Origin: Anaspis maculata
Taxonomy: Eukaryota; Arthropoda; Insecta; Coleoptera; Scraptiidae
Direction: 5' to 3'
DNA: 64,000 nt
Assembly (NCBI GenBank): GCA_949128115.1
Contig: OX421962.1
Location: forward strand, 7,968,262-8,032,261
A program made the translations under genes and the position numbers. This document shows positions 22,673-33,183 of the stretch, in pieces. The first letter of the stretch is position 1. Every line of letters starts with the position of its first letter. The notes under the pieces are model-generated. The model was not told where the DNA came from, made no database searches, and saw nothing but the letters and a program-made list of their open reading frames with translations.

Positions 22673-23398
22673 ATGATCATAGAGTTATTTTGCATATAAA
22701 CAAATAAAAAGTTAAAAAATCCGAGAAAACCCGATTACACACAAAGATCCTTCGGACCCTTATTTGACAACAAAAAATGTTTTTTTTTTACGGTGGACTA
22801 TTGAGGTACAGTGTTCTTCACGACAGGTCCTTCAAGTGATTTTTCCATTAAACATCTCTGGAGTCCAAGTTGTTCATTTGGTTGTGAAAATTGCTTGATC
22901 TTTCGCAGCTCAACATTTTTGGAAAAAATCACTTGAACCCATCGTACGGAATACCGCAGGTGGTCCACCTCCCAAAAAGGAAAATTTTTTCATAATGAAT
23001 AAGAGCCCTATGATGTGCGATTGGTACGCGTGAAATACGAGGATCTTCGGGTTGTCATCGGTGTAAGAAAATCCCTTGGTTTTTGTAGGTACTTATGTGT
23101 TTTGTTTATAAACATGTCTCAGAAAATGTTTCAATCTCGAATCTGGCTGATAATAATAATAGGAGCAGCCTGTAGTGCGATAACATGAGTAGACAAATTT
23201 TAGTGCCTAGTAGGTACCATCCAGTCGAGGACGACGATATTGAAGCGGTCATAAATCAATTGTGTTTTGACGGCAACCTCTGATTTTATGGCTATCCTCT
23301 ATCCCGCATGAGGCATGCACACGTCATTTCTCTGCACGTCCGCTCGACAAATTTGAATGCCGTTCAAGTCTGTCTCTTTTTTTTAAACTTGCTCGAAG
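22673..23398. other. Right subterminal region of the TTAA unit
   Basis: No coding frame or repeat partner was recognised. It has no similarity to the left subterminal region beyond the 14-bp TIR. Confidence 0.4.
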
Positions 23399-23781
23399 CG
23401 TACAGAGGACTCTTAAACTGGAAAAATTTGAAGACTTTCAAACTCAAAGTACTTCGACTTCAACTCAATATTCCTACATTAAGCTCGGAAGATTTCGACT
23501 TTCAAAGGCAAAAAATTTCGACTTGAACTCGAAGTACTTCGACTTTATTCTGGAAATTTCGAAAACGAAAAGCTTCGACTTTCAACAAGGAATTCCGACT
23601 TTCAAACTCGAAGTACCTTGACCTCGACTTGATTATCGAAATTTCGACATTTGAACTCGAAAATGTTCTACTTTCAAAGACGAAGTACTTCGACTTGATT
23701 CCTCAAATTGCGATAATTTAGCCTTCCAACAAACAAAAAAATTTAGACTTTCAAAGACGACGTCATACCTACTTTGACTTC

Positions 23782-24147
23782 TAACGTGTAAATAAGGTAG
23801 TCTTCTCCACTTATTTTTTCAACTTGTTTACTGCAGTTTCAGCTTTATAAGTGTAATGTAAAAGCCATTTTCAAAAATATAAGTACAAAATTTGACACAG
23901 GATTGAAACAACTGTTTCACTTTATAATTTACAATGTAAATAAAATATTATTCACACGTTATAATATACGTTATACCGGGTGTTTATAAACGTCTGTGAT
24001 CGCGGCAGGCTTTGGTCAGGCCAAAAGTCGCAGTGAAAGGCACGATTTGAAAGAGTGATAGGAGATTCCAAAGGTGATATGATAACAAACGTTTATAAAC
24101 ACCCGGTATATCTCCTCTACAAGAAAAATGGATCCCTTCATCAAATT
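23782..24147. mobile_element. 366-bp insertion with ~12-bp TSD
   Basis: Flanked by TACTTTGACTTC (23770-23781) and TACTTTGAGTTC (24148-24159); the uninterrupted satellite at ~9353 has this sequence once. A duplication this long suggests retroposition or a large-TSD transposon, but no pol III box or poly(A) tail was identified. It contains the MITE at 23975-24107. Confidence 0.6.
23975..24107. mobile_element. 133-bp MITE, ACCGGGTGTTTATAAACG ends
   Basis: Perfect inverted ends ACCGGGTGTTTATAAACG and its inverse sit between TA dinucleotides, suggesting a mariner-type TA duplication. The interior GGCAGGCTTTGGTCAGGCC resembles the core of MITEs at 57416 and 62155. No coding capacity. Confidence 0.85.
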
Positions 24148-25106
24148 TACTTTGAGTTCTCTCTAAATTTCGACATTCAAACTCGAATAATTTCGACTTT
24201 CAAAGACGAAGTACTTATTCGCCTTTGATCTCAAAATTTCGATTTTCAAACTCGATGTACTTGGACTTAAATTTCAAAATTTCGACATTCGAACTCGAAA
24301 AAATTCAACTTTTAAAAAACGAAGTACTTCGACTTGATTCCCTTAATTTCGACGTTTTAACTGTAAAAAATTAGATCTTCTAGACTCGAAATTTTGACAT
24401 TCAAACTCGAAACATATCGCCTTTCGAAGACAAAAAAAATCGACTTTCAAAGACAAAAAAAAATCGACTTTCAAAGACGGAGTACTTCGACCTAATTCTC
24501 GAAATTCCGACATTTTAACTTGAATAATTTCGACTTTCAAAGACGAAGTACTACTTTGCCTTTAATCTCGAAATTTCGATTTTCAAACTCGAGGTACTTC
24601 GACTTCAAACTCAATATTCCGACATTTAAACTCAGTCGAGTTCGTTTTTTAAAGAAGAAATTTAGACTGTTGAGCTCGACAAATGTTTGACTATTTTCCA
24701 AGACAAAAAATTTCGACTTTTGAACTCGAAACCGACTCAATTCCCTAAATGTCGTCATTTAAACTGGAAAAATTTCGACTTCCAAAGACAAAAATTTTGA
24801 CTGTCAAACTCAGCGCGAAACACTATCTCCGTTTATTTTGCGCGCGATCGTACTTACTTATTCGCTTTTAATCTCGACATTTCGATTTTTAAACTCGATG
24901 TACTTTAACTTGATTCTCAAAATTTTGACATTTGAACTCGAAAACATTCGAATTTCAAAGACGAAGTACTTCGACTCGATTCCTTAAATTTTGACATTTG
25001 AACTGGAAACATTAAGATCTTTCAGGCTCGAAATTTTGATATCCAAACTCGAAACATATCGCCTCTCAAAGACAAATCAATTCGACTTTTTAAAACGATG
25101 TACTAT

Positions 25107-25850
25107 TGTAGACAAAAAAAGCTGAACGACAGATAAATGACTTCTCAAATTTTTGACCTGTGAATCAGCTTTACTGTCGAGCTTTACATACGAGCATGTT
25201 TTCATACTCAGCGGTATAAAATCAACCGGAAACGAGTCCTAGATCGTCCAAACCCCATTTTCCATTCCAAAGTTGTATTCTTGGCGGCCATTTTGAAAAA
25301 TAACGGAAAATGGCCGCCCACCATGACTGGTGAGGTAGTGACCAAAATGGCCTAATGGGTCTCCAGAACACTCTTGTACCAAACCAAGTGGCTATATTTT
25401 ATCATCAAATGCGGTTTAATTTTTGCGTAGCTCCTGGACTAGAAATGGCAGTGGTCGTTGACATAACTTGCGTCAAAAATCGACAACAATGGACGGTGTT
25501 GCGAGCTGTCAAATGACAAAATGTATAAAAGACCGTTCCAAGTAGAAATCACCCTTTCCTCAGCGAAACACCGTGCAAGAAGGATCAAGTGCGGTTTGAA
25601 AGTGTGGTCAGCGTCAACTGTCATTTTGGGTTTGTATCCATGATCCATGTAGCCATGACAACGGCGTCCTGTGTCACTTTCGAGGCATTTTTGCGTCAAA
25701 TTCAAACTTTGACACATTTGACTTTTTTGGATTGACAGATGATTGGTAGTTGCTGTAGTCAGGGGACCGTATACATACCACTCGTATTCAAAAAGTGGAG
25801 GGACTTTGAAATAAAAATAGACTATTAGCCGTTCAGCTTTTATTCTCAAC
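25107..25850. mobile_element. ~740-bp element with imperfect TIRs
   Basis: The left end GACAAAAAAAGCTGAACG and right end CGTTCAGCTTTTATTCTC are inverted matches. The interior (25310-25830) is inverted relative to 4625-4965. It terminates the satellite array. The exact borders and TSD are not resolved. The 137-aa minus frame at 25439-25852 runs through the repeat and is not accepted as a gene. Confidence 0.5.
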
Positions 25851-26631
25851 ACAGCAGGGCCCGTAATTTCGTTTTTACGTTTTTAAAATTCCTAGACATC
25901 ACTTGACACTTCAGCTATTACAGCCAGTCAATGTCAATGGTAATACTCCGTCAGTTTATACCAGCTGATATGAAGCAATGTTGCTTGTTGCCATATTTTT
26001 TTGCTCAGATCAGGGTCGGTAGGTACTTACTGTGTTTGATAAAAAAAGCCCGATGTTCCTGATGTCAAAACCACTCATGTTTGAAGCTTCTGAACATGCC
26101 GGAGATAATTGAACATGAGACAAAATTCGCAAACGGCACCGGCTTTTGTATACCTTTTACTTTTCAAGTGTTGGTCGTTCCAAGTGTTGATGGCCGTGGC
26201 ATTTATACTTGACGCCTAGTCAAGCTACTAGCGAAATGAAACAATCAGTAATGATAAAAACAGAACGACGAGTGAGCTGATGAAGGTCTGTTTCAGACAG
26301 GACTGCTGAAAGGAACTGAGAAGATTGTTCATGTTGCTAACTCGAAGTGATGGACAGTCCCTACCTATCTACGCAAGTCTCCAGAGTCTACAATGTTCCG
26401 AACTCAAGTACTTAGTCCCTAAAAGTACCTATACCAAACAAAAATCTTGAGGCCAACCATCAATCGTTTCATTCGTTTCGATCCAAATTTCAAAGGTTTT
26501 CACTTATTCTTGGGGGGTTGGTGCCAGTATCTATAGGTCTCTATCGCCTAAAAGAAACACGGCTTTATGACACAGCTTCCTTCTTGTTAAATACAACCAA
26601 ATTTCTTTTCCCACTTTGTACTTTTTCCAAA
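25851..26631. other. No gene recognised
   Basis: Intergenic sequence with no tandem repeat, inverted repeat or domain-bearing frame found. Confidence 0.4.
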
Positions 26632-26807
26632 ATGTTTTATAATGTGCTTGTGTTTTGCTTTTGCTTGGATATTTTTTGTTCAGCCAAAGCCCTTGCTGTG
26701 ATCCATCATGTCCACATCCACATGATTCTTTATACTTGGCACGAAATCATGAATAAAACCCATTACACCCCTGAGAAGTTTTTACGAGCTTCTAGTACTT
26801 CCTCCTG
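26632..26807 (+). CDS. Possible first coding exon of a secreted protein
   Basis: ATG in a good context (CCAAAATG) opens a frame whose first ~23 residues look like a signal peptide: MFYNVLVFCFC core, with likely cleavage after AKALA. A histidine-rich VIHHVHIHM segment follows. The frame ends at a consensus donor (CTCCTG|GTAAGT) at 26808, and reading on gives TAA at once. This fits a 58-codon exon, but no convincing second exon was found before 27420, so a chance frame remains possible. Confidence 0.3.
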
Positions 26808-27425
26808 GTAAGTGCTCTTGGGGTCATTGCCTGGGAACCTTTACTCTGGAGAATGCCTAAAAATCCCTAAAAAGCTTTTTACTCACAGCCACTATGGTAA
26901 AGGCTTTGCCTGGAGGCTCTCTGTGCCCTCAGCAGTAATGATGTATTTCCCGTCTCGGTATGTAATATACTATTACAGTCTTTGCGTAACAACGAGTAAG
27001 TACCTACCTAAACCTCGTCCCAAACAGCTTAATAATTATTTTGGATGCACAATTTTTCGCTTGATGACTTGACGAGTGATTTAAAAAGCACTCTACAAAC
27101 ACCTTTGATCCTTATCAATCAATGTCAATGTATTATTACATTATTGTTGCGGCTCGAAATCAGTGCACTGATTACAAAAGAAATCAATTAAAAGTCTCGA
27201 TCGATAACGAAAAAAAAATCGTCCACAATTTTTGCATTGTTCATTTTATTTTCGAGCAACAATTTTCCTTTCATTTTGCAAACAAACTGCAATTCAATTC
27301 CAAGCTTTCAGATAACCAAAATGTACTTGTACAAAAGCGTTGCCTTTATCAAACAATCAAATATGACAAATTATACAAATATACAAATATTATAAAATAC
27401 AGATTAGGTATACCTACTATCTAAA

Positions 27426-27806
27426 TCACATCACTAGAACGGTCGTTTTTTCTTGTTCAGTCCTGCTCAGATTCTTCAGCTCGTTGACCACGTCTTCAAT
27501 GTTCAAAAAAACGTCGTCGCTATCACAATAATCGTCACTGATCACCCCGTCGTTCCTCTTGGCGCCGCCGGCGTCTTCCTGCGGGAAACAATCCGAGACC
27601 GAGATGTTCTTCCGCTTCTTTTCTTTCATTCTGCCGCTTTTCGTAAGCGACATTTTCCTTGTGATCGGCGGCGGCATGATTTCGTCGTCCACTTGGGCTT
27701 GCTTCTCTTCTTCCTGCTTCTTTCTCCTGTTCTCCTCTTCGTTCTTGTGCCTGATGGCGGCCTTTTTGTTCTTCGAACCGAAAATGTTGGCAAAAAACTT
27801 GGACAT
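27426..27806 (-). CDS. PRR15-like small basic/acidic protein
   Basis: A 126-residue protein from ATG at 27806 (MSKFFANIFGSKNKK) to a TAG at 27426. I prefer this Met to the upstream in-frame one 36 nt earlier because the sequence turns coding-like here. Residues ~15-42 are charged (RHKNEEENRRKKQEEEKQAQ), likely helical. The segment MSLTKSGRMKEKKRKNISV resembles the conserved SRSGRFKEKxKVR core of the vertebrate PRR15/PRR15L family, and an acidic tail follows (DDYCDSDDVFLNIEDVV). There is no signal peptide or membrane segment. Codon third positions are GC-rich relative to the flanks, supporting a real gene. Family assignment rests on one short motif. PRR15 function is poorly known, so none is claimed. 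Confidence 0.65.
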   Translation of the reverse strand: MSKFFANIFGSKNKKAAIRHKNEEENRRKKQEEEKQAQVDDEIMPPPITRKMSLTKSGRMKEKKRKNISVSDCFPQEDAGGAKRNDGVISDDYCDSDDVFLNIEDVVNELKNLSRTEQEKTTVLVM

Positions 27807-28235
27807 TTTAACGGAGTCTAAATAGCACAGCCAGGTACTCACTTTGGAATAAAAGTCAGGTGCTCATTTCACGAAGATAAATACAAAACCCATTATCTGA
27901 TAAGCGCCTCTACCTACATATTCGATTGTTGATTGTGCACATGGAAATAATATAAAGAGGCGGCATTATAGGAAATAACCCGAATCTAATTTTGTAACAA
28001 GTTCAAGGACTTCCGCAACAACTCCGTTTTATTATTAAGATTTCGTACAACACCCAAAAGCGATGTCTTTGTTGGTAGTGTTCAGTAGATGCCGCGGAAT
28101 AGGCTATTTTTAACGACTTCTTTATAAGAATGTATTTGGATTTTCCACACACGCTCAAACACTTGCCAATCTTTGTCTAGTGAAGAGCCTCCTGTTCCGT
28201 TTCGGCAGTGCGAAATAAATAGTCTAGAATAAAGC

Positions 28236-28574
28236 ATGAACTGGTCCGTCTTGTTCGTGTCTTTGGTTTGCAGCTTGACGCTGATTTTCGCCGCCAGTTT
28301 CGACTGCGATTTCCACTGCCGCCTGTTTTGCCGCCAGGAGTTTCCGGAAATCGGCAGAAAGTGCAGAATTGTGAGAGCAAAAGGACTGAAGAGGGACTAC
28401 CTGAAGTGCTGTTGCCGCTGCGTCGGGCATTTGGGAGAGTATTTTGCGGCACTGCAGCCGGTCTGGAACGAGGTGGTGATGAACGAGGCGCGAAAAAAGC
28501 TGTCGACAAGCGGCGAGAAGGGCGGAAGTGCGGCTCGAGAAGACGGCTCCAGCAGTGACGACGAAGAAAGTTGA
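28236..28574 (+). CDS. Small secreted cysteine-rich protein
   Basis: A 112-residue single-exon frame. Residues 1-19 (MNWSVLFVSLVCSLTLIFA) form a clear signal peptide with cleavage before ASFDC. The mature part has eight cysteines in the pattern C-x3-C-x3-C-x10-C-x14-CCC-x-C, then a cysteine-free tail ending in an acidic serine-rich stretch (SSSDDEES). An AATAAATA-rich leader precedes the ATG and AATAAA lies 158 bp after the stop. The cysteine spacing suggests a compact disulfide-bonded extracellular domain. I do not recognise the family, and assign neither antimicrobial nor other activity. Coding GC is well above the flanks. The opposite-strand frames here are shadows. Confidence 0.75.
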   Translation: MNWSVLFVSLVCSLTLIFAASFDCDFHCRLFCRQEFPEIGRKCRIVRAKGLKRDYLKCCCRCVGHLGEYFAALQPVWNEVVMNEARKKLSTSGEKGGSAAREDGSSSDDEES

Positions 28575-28731
28575 AATAACTGAAAGCCGCATGGTGAAAA
28601 GGCAAAGGAAAGCGACGATGGGAATAAGCTCTACGAAGACGCAATTGACATTCCATAAGACAATATTAATTCAGAATAAGACCCTGATGGGCTGATTGTA
28701 AACGATAATTTATTTCGCATATATATTTCGC

Positions 28732-28737
28732 AATAAA
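28732..28737 (+). terminator. Poly(A) signal of the cysteine-rich gene
   Basis: AATAAA in an AT-rich context 158 bp after the TGA. Confidence 0.6.
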
Positions 28738-29029
28738 ATATATTTTCATTTTGTTCATATATGGCTTGAGTTCTAGCGAGAGTGTTAGTGACTTGCATTT
28801 TTGGGTTGGCAAAATTGAATTTAGGTCGTTATATCAGTAATACGCTTATTGCGTTTTTTTAATGGCGGCAAGAGGAGAAGTAAGGTAGGTACCACGAATT
28901 GGTCAATGTTGTCGAGAGGAGAGGCATATGCAATTATTGAGCTCAAGTGACTTTTCTAGTCGTTAGGTTGGCACAATTGAGTTTTAATCGTAGTCGCAGT
29001 CAGCTAAGAAATATTGACAAAAGCGTCAA

Positions 29030-29640
29030 ATCAAGTCTGCAGTTGCAATCTTCCACCATTTTCCAGTCGAGCGTTATGAATTTTCAAAATTTTTCCTAGC
29101 CGTAGCCACCCGAGAAGGTCTCTCGCCTGTATTTTGACCAGGAAAACTCGCTTCTGATGCAGGACTCCACTTTAAAATTCATTCCTGCTCGGGGATCGAC
29201 TTATTTCGAAAAATTCCAACTGATATCGAAAGTAGACTAGATTGGGCGTCGTGCAGACCCATTTTCAAAATCGACACGGTTCCGGTTTTCCAACGGTGAT
29301 TTTTTCAAAATGAAATGCACATTCCGTGAATTTAAAAAAACTGCAATGCCAACTTTGACATGCGAAGAGCCCCACGAAATATTCATTTTAGGTGCAGACA
29401 TGCTGGGAATGGAAGTTGGAGGAAAGATTGAATTAATTTTTGGAGGGGAAATTTTCGAAATTGGATCCACGCCCACGGTCTCGCGAGTTTTCATCTCTGG
29501 AAAAACTGCAAATTTTCCAACTTTTTATCCCGTGAACAGATTTTTAACGTTTTTTTTTTAAGAGGTAACTGGCTCTTGAACATTTTCCGACCATTTTCTT
29601 TCCAGTTTCCCGGGAATTTCCCTGTTGAAGATGTAAAACA
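29030..29640. repeat. Dispersed ~600-bp repeat, copy 1 (partner 57200-57910)
   Basis: Ordered matches include TTCCACCATTTTC, CGACTTATTTCGAAAAATT, ATTGGGCGTCGTG, CGGTTCCGGTTTTCC, TTTAGGTGCAGAC, CCCGTGAACAGATTT and ACTGGCTCTTGAACATTTTC. The 57-kb copy has an extra MITE at the position that reads AAAGTAGACTAGATT here, so this copy supplies the empty site. Confidence 0.85.
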
Positions 29641-30149
29641 GACCTGGGTTATCGAAACCGGTCTCAAATGATGGAGCTTGAAGTGAAGCCATAATTGACG
29701 ACCTTTACAATATAATAAGATGATTAAGTGAAGATTTCACCAGAGAAGTACAGGAGTAAAGGAGAACACTGGTGGAATACATGATGGAAGCGAGGAAATC
29801 TGGTAAAAGTGCATATGTATCTTACAACAAACTGTTTATAGATGGAAAACTGATCACATATGAACAACTTATAGACGCAGACTGTGGAAAGAAGGAAATG
29901 ACCAGGGAGGAACCGACAACGCCGGTGATAACAAATTAATACCTCGGGATCAGATAAAAGAAAGATGGACGAAAAGTCACCGAATGAAACAATTGAAAAT
30001 ACAGAAAAACATCAATTCAAAAAACTATCAATAGCAAGAACCAAAGAAAGGGGTAACCAAGAAAAGACAAAAATGGCAATGAAAAAGGCGAAGAATACGA
30101 ACAAATGGAAAAACTTAAGACAAGAGGAAAGAAACATTGGGGAAGAACG

Positions 30150-30935
30150 AAGGGAGACAGGTCGAGACGTTAGAGTTCTTTATTGGAATGTAGCTGTAGC
30201 AGGTCTAAACAACAAGGACGAAGATTTTTGGAGCTACATCAAGCAGTTTGATGTAGTAAATCTTGTCGAAACTTGGCTTGAGAAGAATACTAACAATAAA
30301 TTAATTGAAGGCCTACCAAACGAATTCAAATGGAAACAGGTATTTGCAACGAGAGAAAACAAGAAAGGGCGAGCAAAAGGGGGAATTTTGAGCGGTGTCA
30401 GAAGGGAGGTGGAAGAAGAGAGCGAAGCGTTGAACATGAACCATCTGACCAAGACGACTTATCTGCTCGAGAGAAGAATAGTAGTAGATAGGGAAACATG
30501 GAGAATACTTACAGTATATGTGAATGGAAACATGAAAGAGTTGTGCGAAACACTCAAGAACGAAATAGAGCAGACAGAAGAGAAAACGTTGATCTTAGGG
30601 GAGACTTCAACGCAAGAATAGGAGAAGATGGAGGATGGTGTGGAGGAGAAGGAAGCGAAGAAGCGAGAAAGAGATCGAAGGACAAAACAATCAATGGAGA
30701 AGGATGAAAATTGTTGAAACTGACGGAAGAAAGAGGATGGAATATTTTGAATGGATGCTATGAGGGAGACGAAGAGGGGGTATTTACGTATATAAGCAAT
30801 AGAGAGGCATCAGTTATAGATTACCTAATAGCAAACTCGCAAGCAACAGAAAAAATCAAAAGGTTCGCAGTAGAAGACAGGATAGAATCAGATCATCAAC
30901 CGATTGATGATTGTGGTTCTACCGATTGTGGTAGA
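30150..30935 (+). pseudogene. LINE apurinic-type endonuclease domain (broken)
   Basis: VRVLYWNVAVAGLNNK and VVNLVETWLE match the EEP-type LINE endonuclease: the N-WNV start and ET catalytic Glu are visible. After a frameshift near 30595, GGDFNARIGEDGGW (here starting GDFNARIG) and later SDHQPI supply the D-x-N and S-D-H catalytic boxes. At least two frameshifts and one in-frame stop (30705-30707) separate the blocks. Confidence 0.8.
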
Positions 30936-31455
30936 AATTAAGAGTAAAACAGCAGAAAGAGCAAGGGAAAGACATGAAGTTTTACACAAACAGAAAGTAG
31001 CAGTATGGACAGAGGAGGGGATAAGAAAATACAAGAAGGAGATGGAAAGGACGATGTTCATACAGAGAGGAGTTGCGGAGGAATGGGGAGAATTGAAGGC
31101 TGCCATCAAAAAAGCTCAAACATACGAGGAAAGGGTGATCAAAGAAGAAAACGAAAAACCTAGAAAGGACCGGCGGTGGGACGACAAATGCAGAAAGATG
31201 AAAAAGGACGTTCAGAGGAGCATCAGAAGGTGGAGAAGAGGGAAAATTACAAGAAATGAGTACATCGAACAAAGAAAGCTATTCAAAAAGACCTGTGGAA
31301 GAAAGAAGGACGAACAACGAAAAAAGACAGAGTTGGAATCAAACCAAATAAAGACAGAACAAGAAGCCTGAAAATACATCAACAAAGAAAGAAACACCAA
31401 AAGAAAAACACCAGAAGATCTCGATATGAAGGAATAGAAGGGACACTTTGAAGGG

Positions 31456-32788
31456 TTGCTGGGAGGAAGAAACGAAAGAAGTAGTGATATCAATACACCT
31501 CACCAAGGAAATGCTGACCCACATTCAGATATCACAGTAGAGGAAGTAGAAGATCAAATCAGAAGACTCAAGAAGAAGAAATCGGCAGCGACGGACGAGC
31601 TAACCAACGAAGCATGGTTATATGCTACAGAAAATGCAATACAAAAACTCACAGAAGTCTTCAATAAAATATGGAATGGAGAAGAAATACCGGAAGAATG
31701 GAGGAAAGGAAAAATTGTTCCAATACACAAAAAGGGCGCCACACGTGATGTCAAAAACTATAGAGGAATCACACTACTCAACACGGCTTATAAGATATAT
31801 GCGATGGTTTTGGAAGAGCGATTCAGGAAGCAGCCGGAAGCAAAAAAGGTGATACCAGATACCCAGGCTGGCTTCAGGACGAGAAGAAGTACTACAGACA
31901 ACATATATATCCTGAATCACGTGATAGAAAGATATATACGAAAAGACAAAGGAAAACTATTTGCATTTTTTGTGAATCTGAGAGCGGCGTTCGACAATGT
32001 AGACAGAACAAAATTGTGGAGATGCTTGGAACAATACAAGATTGATGAAAAATTTATATCACAAATACCAAGTTTATACCAAGAAACAAGTAATGTAGTG
32101 AGAGTGGGAAAAAACACATCGGAAGAATTCTGGACGGACAAGGGTCTAAGGCAGGGCTGTCCCCTTAGTCCACTGCTTTTTTCCACCTATACGGCTGATT
32201 TGGTAGGAAGACTGAAGAGTGGACAGACGGGAGGAGTGGTAGTCGGGAAAGAAAAGTTTTACTCGCTGGCCTATGCGGACGACATGGTGTTACTAGCACA
32301 AAGCGAAGCGGAAATGATGGGAAGGTTCGAGAAGTTTTTGAAGAGAAAGAAGTTGACAGTCAACGCTGAAAAATCGAAGATGATGTGCTTCACTAAAAGA
32401 AAAGGCAAAACCAAAAAAATAGGATAAACGGAAAGGAAATCGAAACAGTCGGAGAATTCAAATATCTGGGCTATGTGTTTCACAGGAACAATGGAGAAAA
32501 TGCACACATAAAAGAACAAAAGAAAAAAGCCAACAAAGCATTGAGCCAAATATGGGGAATAGGAGAGAGAAAGTTCAAAAATAAGTTTATTATCAGATTG
32601 CTGATGTTCGACACCATAATTAAATCGATTTTATTGTACGGAGCAGAAATCTGGGGATGGACAGAGAAGAATGATATTGAACGGCTGCAGATGAAGTATA
32701 CATTAAGTGGACGCTTGGCTTAGAGAGATCGACGCCGGACTATATACTACTGGAAGAAACAAAAAGAGACCAAAAGAAAGTTTTGGGG
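31456..32788 (+). pseudogene. LINE reverse transcriptase domain (broken)
   Basis: A 323-codon open stretch carries RT landmarks: KKKSAATDELTNEAW, GKIVPIHKKG, NYRGITLLNTAYKIYA, DTQAGFRTRRSTTDNI, KGLRQGCPLSPLLFSTY and LAYADDMVLLA (catalytic YADD). The palm's first Asp motif reads FFVNLRAAFDNV, where most LINEs have a D in the F-x-D-x-x-x-A-F box, so one catalytic residue appears lost. A frameshift near 32425 leads into NGKEIETVGEFKYLGYVF and KSILLYGAEIWGW, and another follows near 32700. Confidence 0.85.
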
Positions 32789-33060
32789 TGACACCACCGA
32801 TTTTTTTAGTCTTTCAAAGTTATGAAAAGTCAAAGGGTAGTCCTTCGAACCCTTCTGCTCTCGTCATTTCAAAAATGCATATCTCGGATTTTAGTGAACA
32901 GCCGACGTGGAGCGGAATAACACGATTTTATTGCAAGAACACTCTCTAAAATCAATAGAAATCTAGTAGGTACGTACATATTGTCATGGTAGTGACATAA
33001 GGGCCCTAGGTAAAAAGTTCATTCCTTGAACATAAAAAGCAGGCACGTGTAGCCCAACAT
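32789..33060. other. No gene recognised
   Basis: Short spacer between the LINE end and a MITE. No repeat partner was noticed. Confidence 0.4.
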
Positions 33061-33062
33061 GC

Positions 33063-33183
33063 CTATTCTGTATCTCGTAACGAGTTCGTTATGTGCATGC
33101 TATCTTTGTCCGTATCTATGAGTCTCCTATACTTGTTTCTCTGTCTATCTACGTAAACGAGTCGTTACGAGGATACAGAATAG
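33063..33183. mobile_element. ~120-bp MITE, CTATTCTGTATC ends
   Basis: CTATTCTGTATCTCGTAACGA pairs with the inverse of TCGTTACGAGGATACAGAATAG (one extra base in the right arm). No coding capacity. TSD not resolved. Confidence 0.75.

Larger units (their letters stand above)
11354..23412. mobile_element. 12.06-kb TTAA-flanked composite transposon unit
   Basis: The left end is TTAA followed by GAGTCCTCTGTACG; the right end is the perfect inverse CGTACAGAGGACTC followed by TTAA. Outside these, the satellite reads CGTCAT-TTAA and TTAA-ACTGGAAAAA, which joined with one TTAA give exactly the normal unit seen near 7720 and 24750. TTAA duplications are known for piggyBac and Kolobok superfamilies. 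The 5'-GAG end fits the RG terminus described for Kolobok, and the internal gene is a Mutator-like DDE transposase with a YqaJ domain, so a Kolobok-like element is my preferred reading. The ends share only 14 bp. Inside are two head-to-head copies of the gene, a SINE, a foldback element and a minisatellite. Whether the whole unit moved at once or grew by later nesting and inverted duplication cannot be settled here. Confidence 0.75.
23413..25110. repeat. TCGAA-rich satellite array, block C
   Basis: Same units as blocks A and B, resuming at TTAAACTGGAAAAATTT directly after the TTAA insertion. Excising the four bounded insertions (7729-8919, 10241-10367, 11354-23412, 23782-24147) would leave about 5.1 kb of continuous array. 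A small GC-richer interruption with GCGCGAAACACTATCTCCG and TTTTGCGCGCGATCG lies at 24815-24850. Confidence 0.85.
29729..32788 (+). mobile_element. Inactive non-LTR retrotransposon (LINE)
   Basis: A plus-strand LINE of ~3.06 kb. It is 5'-truncated, opening in a gag-like C-terminal segment (ARKSGKSAYVSYNKLFIDGK, 29788 onward). It then has an endonuclease, an RT with YADD box and a C-terminal segment ending at RDQKKVLG (32788), where similarity stops abruptly. Stops and frameshifts occur in every domain, for example near 29938, 30595, 30707, 30905, 31371 and 32427. No poly(A) tail or TSD could be defined. Confidence 0.85.

Noticed and set aside
11354..23412. Maverick/Polinton or virus-derived element, because of the large size and nuclease domain
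   Set aside because: No DNA polymerase B, integrase, ATPase or capsid frame was seen. The target duplication is TTAA rather than 5-6 bp and the ends are only 14 bp.
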